This document shows, piece after piece, positions 7,540 to 15,704 of a stretch of 64,000 nucleotides of DNA (the stretch's first letter is position 1; every line of letters begins with the position of its first letter). The translations under genes and the position numbers were made by a program. The notes under the pieces were generated by a model that saw nothing but the letters and a program-made list of their open reading frames with translations, made no database searches and was not told the origin of the DNA. This DNA comes from Amycolatopsis sp. CA-128772 (GTDB lineage: Bacteria > Actinomycetota > Actinomycetes > Mycobacteriales > Pseudonocardiaceae). Location of the stretch: assembly GCF_002904295.1 (NCBI RefSeq), contig NZ_PPHG01000031.1, positions 1 through 64,000 on the forward strand, in the 5' to 3' direction.

Positions 7540-7758
7540 TCATGTCGCCGCCCATTCCCGGAAGGCCGACGCCGACAGGTGCTCGGGGAGGAACCCGAGC
7601 CCAGCCGACGCCCAGTGCAGGACCGCCCGCCACGGCCAGGAATCCGCGCCGGAAAGGGCAACACCGAGCCAACCCTTGTCGACCCGCGCCCGGTCGGCCG
7701 ACGCGACCGGAGCCGCTACTCGCCCCAGAACCGTGCGCGCTCTGCACAACAGACTCAT
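7540..7758 (-). CDS. Small conserved-position gene between comM and dprA
   Basis: A 72-aa frame whose ATG overlaps the comM stop by 4 bp (ATGA at 7755-7758) and whose TGA overlaps the dprA ATG by 4 bp (7540-7543). This double coupling is the main evidence that it is translated. The product starts MSLLCRARTVLGRV and ends HLSASAFREWAAT; its middle (GWLGVALSGADSWPWRAV) is amphipathic with several Trp. I recognise no family and propose no function beyond association with the comM-dprA operon. Confidence 0.55.
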   Translation of the reverse strand: MSLLCRARTVLGRVAAPVASADRARVDKGWLGVALSGADSWPWRAVLHWASAGLGFLPEHLSASAFREWAAT

Positions 7759-9266
7759 GCCGCCACCCGCTCGCGGAAGGCCAGGGCCGATCCGACCTGG
7801 TCGGCTCCCGGGCGGGACTCGCCGTCCAGGTCCGCCAACGTCCAGGCGATGCGCAGGCAGCGGTCGGCGCCTCGGCCGCTCAAAGCGCCTCGGTCCATGG
7901 CTCGGTCGAGCAGAACCGTTGCGTTGGCGGGTAGGGCGAACTGACGACGCAGGGCCGGCCCGGGTACCTCCGAGTTGGACAGCCAGCCGTGCTCGCTCCA
8001 GCGTCGGGCCGCGCGTTCACGCGCCGCCAACACCCGCTGACGGACCGGTTCCGATGGCTCCGCCTCGCCGGTGTGGTGCGCGCTGATCGCGCTGAGTGGG
8101 CGCAATCGGACTCTCAGGTCGACCCGGTCGAGCAGGGGTCCGGACAGCTTGCCCAGGTAGCGGCGGCGGGCGCTCGGCGAGCACACGCAGTCCGTGTCCT
8201 TCGGCGGTGCGCACGCACACGGGTTGGTCGCCAGGACCAGTTGGAAGCGAGCCGGGTAGGTGATCGATCCCTTCACCCGGGAAATGCGCACCTCGCCTTC
8301 CTCGAGGACGGTCCGGAGCGATTCGAGGCACTGGCCGCCGAACTCGCAGACCTCGTCGAGGAACAGGACTCCTCGGTGCGCCCGGCTGATCGCGCCCGGC
8401 GACGCGATTCCGCTGCCGCCACCGATCAGGGCCGGTACGGAGATCGAATAGTGCGGGGCCACGAACGGGGGCACCGTGACCAGGGGCGAGGACTTCGACA
8501 ACGAACCGTCTACCGAGTGCACCGCGGTGACCTCCAAGGACTCCTCCTGCGTCAGCTGCGGGAGGAGGCCGGGAAGCCGCTTCGCCAGCATCGTCTTGCC
8601 CACTCCGGGCGGACCGGTGAGGAGAAGGTGGTGCCCGCCGGCCGCGGCGACCTCCAACGCCCAGCGGGCCTCCGGCTGGCCGATGACGTCCGCCAGGTCC
8701 GGCACGTCCGGCGGTGGTGCCGGGGCGGGTGGCTCCGGACGGGTCAGCTCGGCTTCGCGATTCAGCCATGCCACGAAGTCCCGCAGGTGAGGCGCGCCCG
8801 CGACTTCGATGCCGTCCACGAGCGCCGCCTCGACGAGGGAGTCCGTCGGCACCACGGCTCGTCCGTATCCGGCCGCCCGTGCGGCCAGGAGGCCCGGGAG
8901 GATGCCGCGGACCGCGCGGATCCGGCCGTCCAAGGCCAGTTCGCCGAGCAACACGGTGCCGAGCAGCCGCGTTGCCGGGACCGCACCCGATGCCGCGAGC
9001 ACTGCCGCCGCGATGCCCAGGTCGAAGGCGGAACCCATTTTGGGGAGGTTCGCCGGGGACAGGCCGAGCGTGACCTTGCCGTCGGGCCACGGTTGCCCGG
9101 AATTGCGCACGGCGGAGCGGACGCGGTCCTTCGCCTCGCGCAACCCGGCGTCGGGCAGGCCCACGAGGGTGATCCGGCTCAGCCCGCCGCCGAGGTCGGC
9201 CTCGATCTCGATCACACGGCCGTTGATGCCGAGCAGGCCCGCGGACCAGGCTTTGGCGATGGGCAT
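7755..9266 (-). CDS. comM: YifB/ComM family Mg-chelatase-like AAA+ ATPase
   Basis: A 503-aa hexameric helicase family protein that promotes branch migration during integration of transforming DNA. The N-terminal Lon-like ChlI domain covers about residues 1-170 (SAGLLGINGRVIEIEADLGG). The AAA+ core follows with Walker A GPPGVGKTMLAKR and Walker B GVLFLDEVCEF, then sensor segments and a C-terminal Mg-chelatase domain. ATG 9266 is chosen because it shares one base with the yraN stop (TGATG). Unlike dprA it is intact. Operon: yraN-comM-small gene-dprA. Confidence 0.93.
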   Translation of the reverse strand: MPIAKAWSAGLLGINGRVIEIEADLGGGLSRITLVGLPDAGLREAKDRVRSAVRNSGQPWPDGKVTLGLSPANLPKMGSAFDLGIAAAVLAASGAVPATRLLGTVLLGELALDGRIRAVRGILPGLLAARAAGYGRAVVPTDSLVEAALVDGIEVAGAPHLRDFVAWLNREAELTRPEPPAPAPPPDVPDLADVIGQPEARWALEVAAAGGHHLLLTGPPGVGKTMLAKRLPGLLPQLTQEESLEVTAVHSVDGSLSKSSPLVTVPPFVAPHYSISVPALIGGGSGIASPGAISRAHRGVLFLDEVCEFGGQCLESLRTVLEEGEVRISRVKGSITYPARFQLVLATNPCACAPPKDTDCVCSPSARRRYLGKLSGPLLDRVDLRVRLRPLSAISAHHTGEAEPSEPVRQRVLAARERAARRWSEHGWLSNSEVPGPALRRQFALPANATVLLDRAMDRGALSGRGADRCLRIAWTLADLDGESRPGADQVGSALAFRERVAA

Positions 9267-9643
9267 CAGAACGCCGCCTCGATGTGCTGGAGGCGGGCCT
9301 GGGCGCCGGGTTCCGCGAGGATCGTCACCACGTCGTAGCGGACTGGGCACCAGCCGATGCGGAATTCGCGTAGCCAGCGTTGGGCCGCGCGGCGGACGCG
9401 GCCCGCCTTCTCTTCCGTGACCGTCTCCGTGGGCAAGCCGAACTCCGTGCCCGAGCGGGTTTTCACCTCGCAGACGATCACCCGGGTGCGGTCGGTGAAG
9501 ACCAGGTCCAGCTCGCCCTCCCGGCAGCGCCAGTTGCGGGCCAGCAGGACGAGGCCGCGGTCCCGGAGGTAGCGGAGGGCCAGGTCCTCACCCCAGGCGC
9601 CCAGGTCGCGGCGGTGTCTTGCGAGTTCGTCGGTGCCCGTCAT
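9266..9643 (-). CDS. YraN/UPF0102 family nuclease-fold protein
   Basis: A 125-aa protein of the UPF0102 family with the restriction-endonuclease-like signature: LRYLRDRGLVLLARNWRCREGELDLVF, then VIVCEVKTRSG with the conserved E-x-K. The family is almost always next to rnhB or comM/dprA and is thought to act on DNA, but its role is not settled. It is the first gene of the comM operon; the 264-bp upstream gap holds its promoter and two DnaA-box-like sequences. Confidence 0.88.
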   Translation of the reverse strand: MTGTDELARHRRDLGAWGEDLALRYLRDRGLVLLARNWRCREGELDLVFTDRTRVIVCEVKTRSGTEFGLPTETVTEEKAGRVRRAAQRWLREFRIGWCPVRYDVVTILAEPGAQARLQHIEAAF

Positions 9644-9761
9644 CGTGTGCGCCCCCTCGGCCGTTCACGTCCGTCACCGGGGCGGTCCCGGCGATCACGG
9701 TGCGTGTGCGTTCGACGATGCCAGCGGGCGGCGGGGCTTCACCAGACCCGGATCGCCGACC

Positions 9762-9788
9762 TGTGGACAACCGGGGTGCTGGGGACAA
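9762..9788. promoter_or_regulatory. Two DnaA-box-like sequences upstream of yraN
   Basis: TGTGGACAA (9762-9770) is the exact complement of the high-GC actinobacterial DnaA box TTGTCCACA. TGGGGACAA (9780-9788) differs by one base and starts 18 bp further on. Their function here is unknown. Confidence 0.35.
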
Positions 9789-9860
9789 CTCACCCACGGA
9801 TCGCGGTCGGGACGCCCGGACGGTCGGTGGGGTGTGCTACGCGGCGAGGGCGCACAACGA

Positions 9861-9895
9861 ACCGCGCCGGCTCCCCGAGGGAGAGCCGGCGCGGT
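9861..9895 (-). terminator. Hairpin terminator after the DUF2469 gene
   Basis: ACCGCGCCGGCTC pairs perfectly with GAGCCGGCGCGGT (13 bp) around a 9-nt loop, 12 bp beyond the DUF2469 stop. It separates the lepB-rnhB-DUF2469 operon from yraN-comM-dprA. Confidence 0.75.
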
Positions 9896-9907
9896 CGAAG
9901 CGGGAGG

Positions 9908-10231
9908 TCAGCCCGAGAACGGGCCGTCCTCAGGGAGGCGGAGGTCCGGCTTGTCCAGTTCCTCCACGTTGACGTCCTTGAACGTGATGACCCGGACGTG
10001 CTTGACGAAGCGGGCCGGGCGGTACATGTCCCAGACCCACGCGTCGGACATGCGGACCTCGAAGTACACCTCGCCGCCGCCGTCGCGGACCTGGACGTCC
10101 ACCGCGTTGGCCAGGTAAAACCGTCGCTCGGTCTCCACCACGTACGAAAACTGGCCGACTATGTCGCGGTACTCGCGGTACAGCGAGAGCTCCATCTCGG
10201 TCTCGTACTTCTCGAGATCCTCTGCGCTCAT
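9908..10231 (-). CDS. DUF2469 family protein
   Basis: A 107-aa acidic protein nearly universal in Actinobacteria and always beside rnhB. The start MSAEDLEKYETEMELSLYREY and the core FSYVVETERRFYLAN are typical of DUF2469. No catalytic motif is evident and the function is unknown. Its ATG overlaps the rnhB stop (10228-10231), so the two are coupled. Confidence 0.9.
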   Translation of the reverse strand: MSAEDLEKYETEMELSLYREYRDIVGQFSYVVETERRFYLANAVDVQVRDGGGEVYFEVRMSDAWVWDMYRPARFVKHVRVITFKDVNVEELDKPDLRLPEDGPFSG

Positions 10232-11124
10232 GAAATCCGCGCCCCTCCTCGGGATCGTGCTGGTGCTCCGCCGGCAGAGCGTTCATTGTGACCCACACCC
10301 GCGGCCGGGGCATGCAGCGGCAGGCTGAGTTGTGGCTCCAATGCCTCGTCGAGGACCGCAGCCAGGCTCGCCGCGCCGGGCGTCTCCAAGGTCTTTTCCA
10401 ACGCCGCATACGTGAGCAGGACCGGCCGCGCCGGACGCAGGCCGCGCTTGACCGCCACCGTGGCCACGTTCGTGTAGGACCAGCGGTGGACGTCGCTCGG
10501 GCCGTGCTCGCGCAGCGCCGCCAGGTGGTCGGACGTGCTGTAGCCCTTGTGCACGTCGAAGCCGTAGTGCGGGAGTTCCTCGTGGTAGCCCGCCATGATG
10601 CGGTCTCGCGTCACTTTCGCCAGCACCGACGCGGCCGCGATGCAGGCCACCGAACGGTCGCCCTTGATGACCGCCGCGTTCGGGGCCGTCAGGCCCGGGA
10701 CGCGGAAGCCGTCGGTGAGGATGTAACCCGGGTGTACGCGCAGCGCCGCCGCCGCCCGGCGCATGGCCTCCAGGTTCATCACCCGGATGCCGTAGAGGTC
10801 GACCTCTTCGGTCGGGACGACGATCACCGAGTAGTCGACGGCGCGGGCGAGGACCAGGTCGTAGACCCGGTCACGCGCCTTGGCCGTCATCAGCTTCGAG
10901 TCCGTGAGCTCGGTCAGCTTCGCCGCGTCGCCCTGCTTGAGCACGCAGGCCGCGACCACCAGCGGCCCCGCGCACGCCCCGGCGCCGGCTTCGTCCACGC
11001 CGGCGACCGGGCCGAGGCCACGGCGGTCGAGCGCGCCCTGCAGACCCCAGAAGAGGTCGCCGCGCACCACGGCTCGCGGTGGCCGGATCGGCTCGGCCGC
11101 CGTCAGGGGAACGGGAAGTGTCAA
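10228..11124 (-). CDS. rnhB: Ribonuclease HII with altered GRG motif
   Basis: RNase HII removes single ribonucleotides and RNA primers from DNA. The protein is 298 aa with a family core: VAGVDEAGAGACAGPLVV with the first catalytic Asp-Glu, LTDSK, ILTDGFRV with Asp, and SVLAKVTRDR. Oddity: the G-R-G motif after DEA reads G-A-G (codons GGC GCC GGG), losing the Arg expected near the scissile phosphate. The tail beyond about residue 240 is longer than usual and disordered. The start is a TTG at 11124; an internal GTG could also serve. It lies 36 bp after lepB. Confidence 0.9.
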   Translation of the reverse strand: MTLPVPLTAAEPIRPPRAVVRGDLFWGLQGALDRRGLGPVAGVDEAGAGACAGPLVVAACVLKQGDAAKLTELTDSKLMTAKARDRVYDLVLARAVDYSVIVVPTEEVDLYGIRVMNLEAMRRAAAALRVHPGYILTDGFRVPGLTAPNAAVIKGDRSVACIAAASVLAKVTRDRIMAGYHEELPHYGFDVHKGYSTSDHLAALREHGPSDVHRWSYTNVATVAVKRGLRPARPVLLTYAALEKTLETPGAASLAAVLDEALEPQLSLPLHAPAAGVGHNERSAGGAPARSRGGARIS

Positions 11125-11160
11125 GGCTGGATCACCCGTCTGCCGGCAAGGGTCGGGTGG

Positions 11161-12099
11161 CTAGGGTTTCCGCCCGGCCGCCCGGCGCAGTCCGGACTTG
11201 AGCTTGCGCCCGAGGAACAGCGCCGGCCACGCCGCCGCGATCCCGGCACCCAGCGGAAGCCCGCCCTGCCAGGCCGGCGCGCCCAGCGCCACCGGCTGCG
11301 CCGACTCCTGCGGGTTGTGGTCGCTGATCCCACCCCACCGGCTCGGCGGCAGGACGATGATCCGCGCCTTGCCGATGATGTTGTCCACCGGGACCGCACC
11401 GTTCACGCCGCCGCCGCCCTGGAACCGGGAGTCGTCGGAGTTGTTGCGGTTGTCGCCCTGAACCCAAACCATCCCAGCCGGCACCTTGACCGGGTCGAAG
11501 GTCTTCTGCTCCTGGACGGACGGGTCTTCCCAGTGGATGTACGGCTCGTCGAGCGCCTTGCCGTCCACGATCATCCGGCCCTGCAGGTCGCAGCACTGCA
11601 CGGTCTGGCCGCCGACCGCGATCACCCGCTTGACGAAGTCGCGCTCGTCCGGCGGAGCGAACCCGACCAGCGAACCGAGACCGCGCAGGCCCTGCACGAT
11701 GATGTTGCTCGACTCCTGCGGCGCGATCTCGTTGTTGATCCACGCCTGCGGGCCCTTGAACACGATCACGTCACCCGGAGCGGGCTCGGTGAAATCGTAG
11801 GTGACCCGGTCGACCAGGATCCGGTCCCCGGTGCACCCGGGGCATCCGTGCAGGGTGGCCTCCATGGAGCCCGAAGGGATCATGAAGACCTTCGCGAGGA
11901 ATGTCTGGATCAGGATCGTGAGCACCAGGGCGATCACGAGCAGGATCGGCAGTTCCTTCCAGAACGACCGTTTCTTGGCGGGCTTGGCTCGCCGCCGGCG
12001 GGATCCCCCGCGCTCCTCGGAACGGGACAGCCTGGGCTTGTCCTCTTCGGAGCGATCGGGGTCATCCTCGGGAGCGTTCTGGGACACGGGTTCGGCCAC
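11161..12099 (-). CDS. lepB: Signal peptidase I
   Basis: Membrane protease that cleaves Sec and Tat signal peptides outside the membrane, 312 aa. A cytoplasmic N-terminus rich in charged residues (to about 48) precedes a transmembrane helix (about 51-69). Then comes the catalytic Ser78 in SGSMEATL and general-base Lys157 in RDFVKRVIAV. A second hydrophobic segment near residue 275 suggests a C-terminal anchor, as in other actinobacterial paralogs. Cys pairs (GCPGC, QCC) lie in the extracellular part. GTG start at 12099. It probably heads an operon with rnhB and DUF2469. Confidence 0.95.
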   Translation of the reverse strand: MAEPVSQNAPEDDPDRSEEDKPRLSRSEERGGSRRRRAKPAKKRSFWKELPILLVIALVLTILIQTFLAKVFMIPSGSMEATLHGCPGCTGDRILVDRVTYDFTEPAPGDVIVFKGPQAWINNEIAPQESSNIIVQGLRGLGSLVGFAPPDERDFVKRVIAVGGQTVQCCDLQGRMIVDGKALDEPYIHWEDPSVQEQKTFDPVKVPAGMVWVQGDNRNNSDDSRFQGGGGVNGAVPVDNIIGKARIIVLPPSRWGGISDHNPQESAQPVALGAPAWQGGLPLGAGIAAAWPALFLGRKLKSGLRRAAGRKP

Positions 12100-12130
12100 G
12101 TCGTCAGGCTACCGGTAACCGGGTGGTGAC

Positions 12131-12499
12131 TCAGTTAGCCGAGGCCGTCTCGCGGTTCTCGCGGCGCTCCTTGATCTTGGCCTTCTTGCCGCGGAGGTCG
12201 CGCAGGTAGTACAGCTTCGCGCGCCGCACGTCACCGCGCTTGTGGACCTCGATCTCGGCGAGGTTCGGCGAGTGCACCGGGAAGGTGCGCTCGACGCCGA
12301 CGCCGAACGAAACCTTGCGCACGGTGAAGGTCTCCCGGATGCCACCGCCCTGACGGCGGATCACGACGCCCTGGAAGACCTGGTTGCGCTCGCGGTTGCC
12401 CTCGATGACGCGGACGTGCACCTTGAGCGTGTCGCCCGGGCGGAAGTCCGGGATGTCGGAACGCAGCGACTGCTTGTCCAGCGCGTCCAGGGTGTTCAT
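12131..12499 (-). CDS. rplS: 50S ribosomal protein L19
   Basis: L19 sits at the 30S-50S interface. The 122-aa product starts [19 protein letters not shown] and contains the diagnostic [23 protein letters not shown] and [17 protein letters not shown] segments and a basic C-terminus. ATG 12499 is chosen because family homology begins there. The 133-bp gap to trmD probably holds a promoter or leader; a TTGACA on the minus strand at 12624-12629 has no clear -10 partner. Confidence 0.97.
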   Translation of the reverse strand: MNTLDALDKQSLRSDIPDFRPGDTLKVHVRVIEGNRERNQVFQGVVIRRQGGGIRETFTVRKVSFGVGVERTFPVHSPNLAEIEVHKRGDVRRAKLYYLRDLRGKKAKIKERRENRETASAN

Positions 12500-12632
12500 C
12501 GGTGGTCCGTCCTCGTCTTCGGTATGGCTTGCGTACAGATCCCGGGCGCGCAACGGTGCCGCTGCGGGCGACCCAGGGGGCTGCTGGCGGGCTCGTGGAC
12601 GACGAGGTCCACTCACGCCAACCTGTCAAGTA

Positions 12633-13412
12633 TTACAGACCGGGATCGGGCCGGGAGAACCGGCCCTCGGCCTGCCCGGAGTCCAAGCCCTCCAGGACCC
12701 CGCGATCGTGCTTGTCGAGACTACCTTCCGGCAGCGCGGCCAGGAGATCCGGGCGGCGGCGGGCCGTGCGCTCGAGGGCCTGGTCACGCCGCCAGCGGTC
12801 GATCAGCGCGTGGTTGCCCGACCGCAGCACGTCCGGCACGGCCAGCTCCCGCCACACGTCCGGGCGCGTGTAGCTGGGCCCTTCGAGCAGGCCGTCGGAG
12901 AACGAGTCCTCGGCGGCCGAACGCGCGTTGCCCAGCACGCCGGGCAGCAGCCGGACGACGGCCTCGACGATGACCAGCACCGCCGCCTCGCCGCCGACCA
13001 GCACGTAGTCGCCGATCGACACCTCGTCGACGGGCATCCGGCGGGCCGCGTCGTCGACGACTCGCTGGTCGATGCCCTCGTAGCGGCCGCAGGCGAACAC
13101 CAGGTGCTTCTCCGACGCGTACTCGTGCGCCAGCTCCTGGGTGAACGGGCGCCCGGCCGGCGTCGGCACGACGAGCCGCGTCCCGGGACGGCAGACTTCG
13201 TCCAGCGCCGGGCCCCAGATCTGCGGCTTCATGACCATGCCGGGCCCACCGCCGTACGGCGCGTCGTCGACCGCGCGGTGCACGTCGTGGGTCCAGTCGC
13301 GCAGGTCGTGCACGCCGACCTCGATGAGGCCGCGGTCGATCGCCCGGCCCAGCAGCGCGGCGCGCAGCGGGTCGAGGTATTCGGGGAAGATCGTGACGAC
13401 GTCGATGCGCAT
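12633..13412 (-). CDS. trmD: tRNA (guanine-N1)-methyltransferase
   Basis: Methylates G37 of tRNAs to prevent frameshifting. The 259-aa SPOUT enzyme starts [16 protein letters not shown]. It carries [14 protein letters not shown], the knot segments [15 protein letters not shown] and [14 protein letters not shown] that bind S-adenosylmethionine, and the C-terminal [13 protein letters not shown] region. The ATG follows the rimM stop after a single base, so the two genes are coupled as in other bacteria. Confidence 0.97.
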   Translation of the reverse strand: MRIDVVTIFPEYLDPLRAALLGRAIDRGLIEVGVHDLRDWTHDVHRAVDDAPYGGGPGMVMKPQIWGPALDEVCRPGTRLVVPTPAGRPFTQELAHEYASEKHLVFACGRYEGIDQRVVDDAARRMPVDEVSIGDYVLVGGEAAVLVIVEAVVRLLPGVLGNARSAAEDSFSDGLLEGPSYTRPDVWRELAVPDVLRSGNHALIDRWRRDQALERTARRRPDLLAALPEGSLDKHDRGVLEGLDSGQAEGRFSRPDPGL

Positions 13413-13413
13413 C

Positions 13414-13926
13414 TCAGGCGTCCAGGAGCCCTTCCGGCGGGTCGAGCACGACCCGGCCGCCGGCGACGTCCACGGTGGGGACGATCGCGCGGACGAACGG
13501 CACCAGCACCTCGCGGCCGTCGACGTCGAGCTCCAGGAGCTCACCCGCCGGCGAGTGGACGATCTCGACGACCTTGCCCACGACGGTGCCGTCGGCCAGC
13601 TCGGCCCGCAGGCCGGCCAGCTCGTGGTCGTAGAACTCGTCGGGGTCCGTGGTCGGCGGCAGCGTGGCCGTGTCGGCCAGCAGCAGCGCACCCCGCAGCG
13701 TCTCGGCGACGTCGCGGGTCAGGACCTCCTCGAAACGCACCAGCAGCCGCCCGCTGTGTTCGCGGGCGGCTGCGATGGTGAGTTCCCTCTTGCTGCCGTC
13801 ACGCAGCTTCGTCGTGACGGCCGCACCGATCTTGAACCGCTCGTCCGGCGAGTCCGTGCGCACGTCCACCGCGAGTTCCCCGCGGATTCCGTGTGCCTTC
13901 GCGATGCGGCCTACTACGACGTCCAT
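13414..13926 (-). CDS. rimM: 16S rRNA processing protein RimM
   Basis: RimM binds S19 and helps mature the 30S head. The 170-aa protein has the N-terminal RimM barrel ([24 protein letters not shown]) and the C-terminal PRC-barrel ([45 protein letters not shown]). It lies 23 bp after the KH gene and 1 bp before trmD. Confidence 0.96.
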   Translation of the reverse strand: MDVVVGRIAKAHGIRGELAVDVRTDSPDERFKIGAAVTTKLRDGSKRELTIAAAREHSGRLLVRFEEVLTRDVAETLRGALLLADTATLPPTTDPDEFYDHELAGLRAELADGTVVGKVVEIVHSPAGELLELDVDGREVLVPFVRAIVPTVDVAGGRVVLDPPEGLLDA

Positions 13927-13949
13927 CCTGACCGTTTCCGAAAAGGCGC

Positions 13950-14189
13950 TCAGCGGTCGGTGTCGACGACGTCAACGCGGACGCCGCGGCCACCGATGCC
14001 ACCCATGACGGTGCGCAGGGCGGTCGCCGTGCGACCACCCCGGCCGATCACCTTGCCGAGGTCGTCGGGGTGCACGTGCACCTCGAGCGTGCGGCCACGA
14101 CGGGTGGTCAGCAGCTCGACCCGGACCTCGTCCGGGTTGTCGACGATCCCGCGCACCAGGTGCTCGAGGGAGTCCGCGAGGAAACTCAC
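13950..14189 (-). CDS. KH-domain RNA-binding protein (KhpA/YlqC type)
   Basis: A 79-aa single-KH protein with the RNA-binding loop [12 protein letters not shown] (GxxG = GRGG). KhpA proteins bind small and messenger RNAs and always sit between rpsP and rimM. The GTG start overlaps the rpsP stop by 4 bp (14186-14189). Confidence 0.93.
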   Translation of the reverse strand: MSFLADSLEHLVRGIVDNPDEVRVELLTTRRGRTLEVHVHPDDLGKVIGRGGRTATALRTVMGGIGGRGVRVDVVDTDR

Positions 14190-14629
14190 TCGGACTTCTC
14201 GCCCTCAGCGGCCTCCGCCTTCTCGGCCTCGGCCTTCTTCGGGGCGGACTTCTTCTTCGGCGTGGTGGCCTCGGTGGAGGGCTCCTCGCCGGCCGCGGCC
14301 AGCGCCGCGTTGAACAGGTCCTGCTTGGACGGCTTCGGCTCGGCCACCTTCAGGGTGCCCTCGGAGCCCGGCAGGCCCTTGAACTTCTGCCAGTCACCGG
14401 TGATCTCCAGCAGGCGCTGGACCGGCTCGGTCGGCTGCGCGCCGACACCCAGCCAGTACTGGGCGCGCTCGGAGACGACCTCGATCAGGCTCGGCTCTTC
14501 CTTCGGGTGGTACTTGCCGATCGTCTCGATGGCCTTGCCGTCCCGGCGGGTGCGCGCGTCGGCGACGATGATGCGGTAGTACGGCGCACGGATCTTGCCG
14601 AGGCGCTGCAGCTTGATCTTGACGGCCAC
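14186..14629 (-). CDS. rpsP: 30S ribosomal protein S16
   Basis: S16 is an early 30S assembly protein. The conserved core ([31 protein letters not shown] as separate family blocks, and [11 protein letters not shown]) covers the first 85 residues. The 147-aa length exceeds the usual 80-100 aa because of a Lys/Glu/Ala-rich tail, common in Actinobacteria. GTG start with GAGGAG 11 nt upstream. First gene of the rpsP-KH-rimM-trmD operon; the 14630-14800 gap holds its promoter. Confidence 0.96.
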   Translation of the reverse strand: MAVKIKLQRLGKIRAPYYRIIVADARTRRDGKAIETIGKYHPKEEPSLIEVVSERAQYWLGVGAQPTEPVQRLLEITGDWQKFKGLPGSEGTLKVAEPKPSKQDLFNAALAAAGEEPSTEATTPKKKSAPKKAEAEKAEAAEGEKSE

Positions 14630-14800
14630 GGGTGTGGGTTCTCCTCGAGTCTCTCTGGTGCTGGGGTGGGCGCACGCGGGCCGAGTGGGGACACGGACGC
14701 GGGCACCCGGAGGTCAGGAGCTTTCGCACGGTGAGAGGGTCCGGCGGAAGCAGGCAGTGACCCATTCTGCCAGACGGCACCCGCGCCACCGGAAAGAGGC

Positions 14801-15604
14801 TCAGAAAGAGGCCACTCCGAGCGCCCCGAGCAGGATGGTCAGCGCGGGCAGGAAGTTGTTGACCTGGTGCGCGACGATACTGCCCGGCAGCCGTCCGGTG
14901 ACCAGCCGCACCAGGCCGATCGGCACCGCGATGACCAGCAGCAACGTCGTCCGCAGCGGCTCGAGGTGACTGGCCGCGAACACCGCCGTGGACAGCAGGA
15001 ACGCCGCGACGCGGCCCCAGCGCTCGCTGCGCCACTGCAGCTGCTCGGCGGCGCCCCAGAGCAGGCCGCGGTAGATGACCTCCTCGCAGATCGGGCCGAG
15101 CAGCCAGAGGTAGACGAACATCACGACGGCCGCGGAGATCGACATCCGGCGGTCCTCGACCAGCGCGCTGATCGCCGACGTCGCGTTCGCGTCGCCGACC
15201 AGGTGCGTCCACAGGTAGGCCGCGACGGTGGTGAAGACGAGCCCGACGCAGCCGTACCGGACCCCCGTCTTGACGTCGGCCCAGCGCCACTCGAGCCGCA
15301 GGTCCACGACGGGCCCGTTGCCGCGCACGTAGGTGATCAGCACGGCCACGCCGGCCGCGATCATCGTCGGCAGCATGGTCCCGAGCAGCACGACGCGCAT
15401 CGGCAGCGGACCGGGCCCGGTGTCGCCGACCAGGGCGGACACGAAGGCCGCGGACGCCAGCAGCACCACTTCGACGAGGAGGAAGGCCCCGAACCCCCAC
15501 CGGTGCCGCGGCGGGGACGGCAGGAAGGCGGTCGCGGCGGGCTCCTCGGGCTCGGGGAGCGGCGTCGGGCCGGCAGCCGGGTCCCGGGGCTGGGAAGTGG
15601 TCAC
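14801..15604 (-). CDS. CPBP family intramembrane metalloprotease
   Basis: A 267-aa multi-pass protein of the CPBP/Abi (Rce1-like) family. After a Pro/Glu-rich cytoplasmic N-terminus (to about 35) come about eight hydrophobic helices. Motif 1 is CEEVIYRGLLWG (Glu-Glu...Arg), motif 2 FAASHLEPL with His, and motif 3 HQVNNFLPAL with His and Asn. Relatives process prenylated peptides or bacteriocins or confer immunity; the substrate here is unknown. A similar protein is encoded 100 bp away, suggesting an ancient tandem duplication. Confidence 0.88.
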   Translation of the reverse strand: MTTSQPRDPAAGPTPLPEPEEPAATAFLPSPPRHRWGFGAFLLVEVVLLASAAFVSALVGDTGPGPLPMRVVLLGTMLPTMIAAGVAVLITYVRGNGPVVDLRLEWRWADVKTGVRYGCVGLVFTTVAAYLWTHLVGDANATSAISALVEDRRMSISAAVVMFVYLWLLGPICEEVIYRGLLWGAAEQLQWRSERWGRVAAFLLSTAVFAASHLEPLRTTLLLVIAVPIGLVRLVTGRLPGSIVAHQVNNFLPALTILLGALGVASF

Positions 15605-15704
15605 GCCTTGCCCTCCGCGTCGCTCGGCTCCTGCGTCGAGCCTAGCCGCCGGGATGTGATCGCACAGTATCCGTCCAGCTACTGTCCATCGAACTTCGCA
15701 ACGA

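Larger units (their letters stand above)
6665..7543 (-). pseudogene. dprA: DprA/Smf DNA-processing protein, 3' end replaced by transposon
   Basis: DprA loads RecA onto incoming single-stranded DNA in transformation. About 231 native residues remain: the N-terminal SAM-like part and most of the Rossmann fold (VAVVGARAATEYG, FSGAAYGIDGAAHRGAL, RHRFLVRNRLIAA). Exactly after LIAA, where the family continues with LSRGTVVVEA, the frame enters transposon DNA and adds about 60 unrelated residues before a stop at 6665. The rest of the Rossmann fold and the C-terminal winged helix are lost, so function is doubtful. ATG 7543 is chosen because it overlaps the preceding small gene's TGA (ATGA), although ATG 7555 is also in frame. 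Confidence 0.85.

Noticed and set aside
12500..12632. Canonical promoter or riboregulator before rplS
   Set aside because: A TTGACA on the minus strand (12624-12629) has no convincing -10 at 16-18 bp, and no known L19 leader structure could be recognised.
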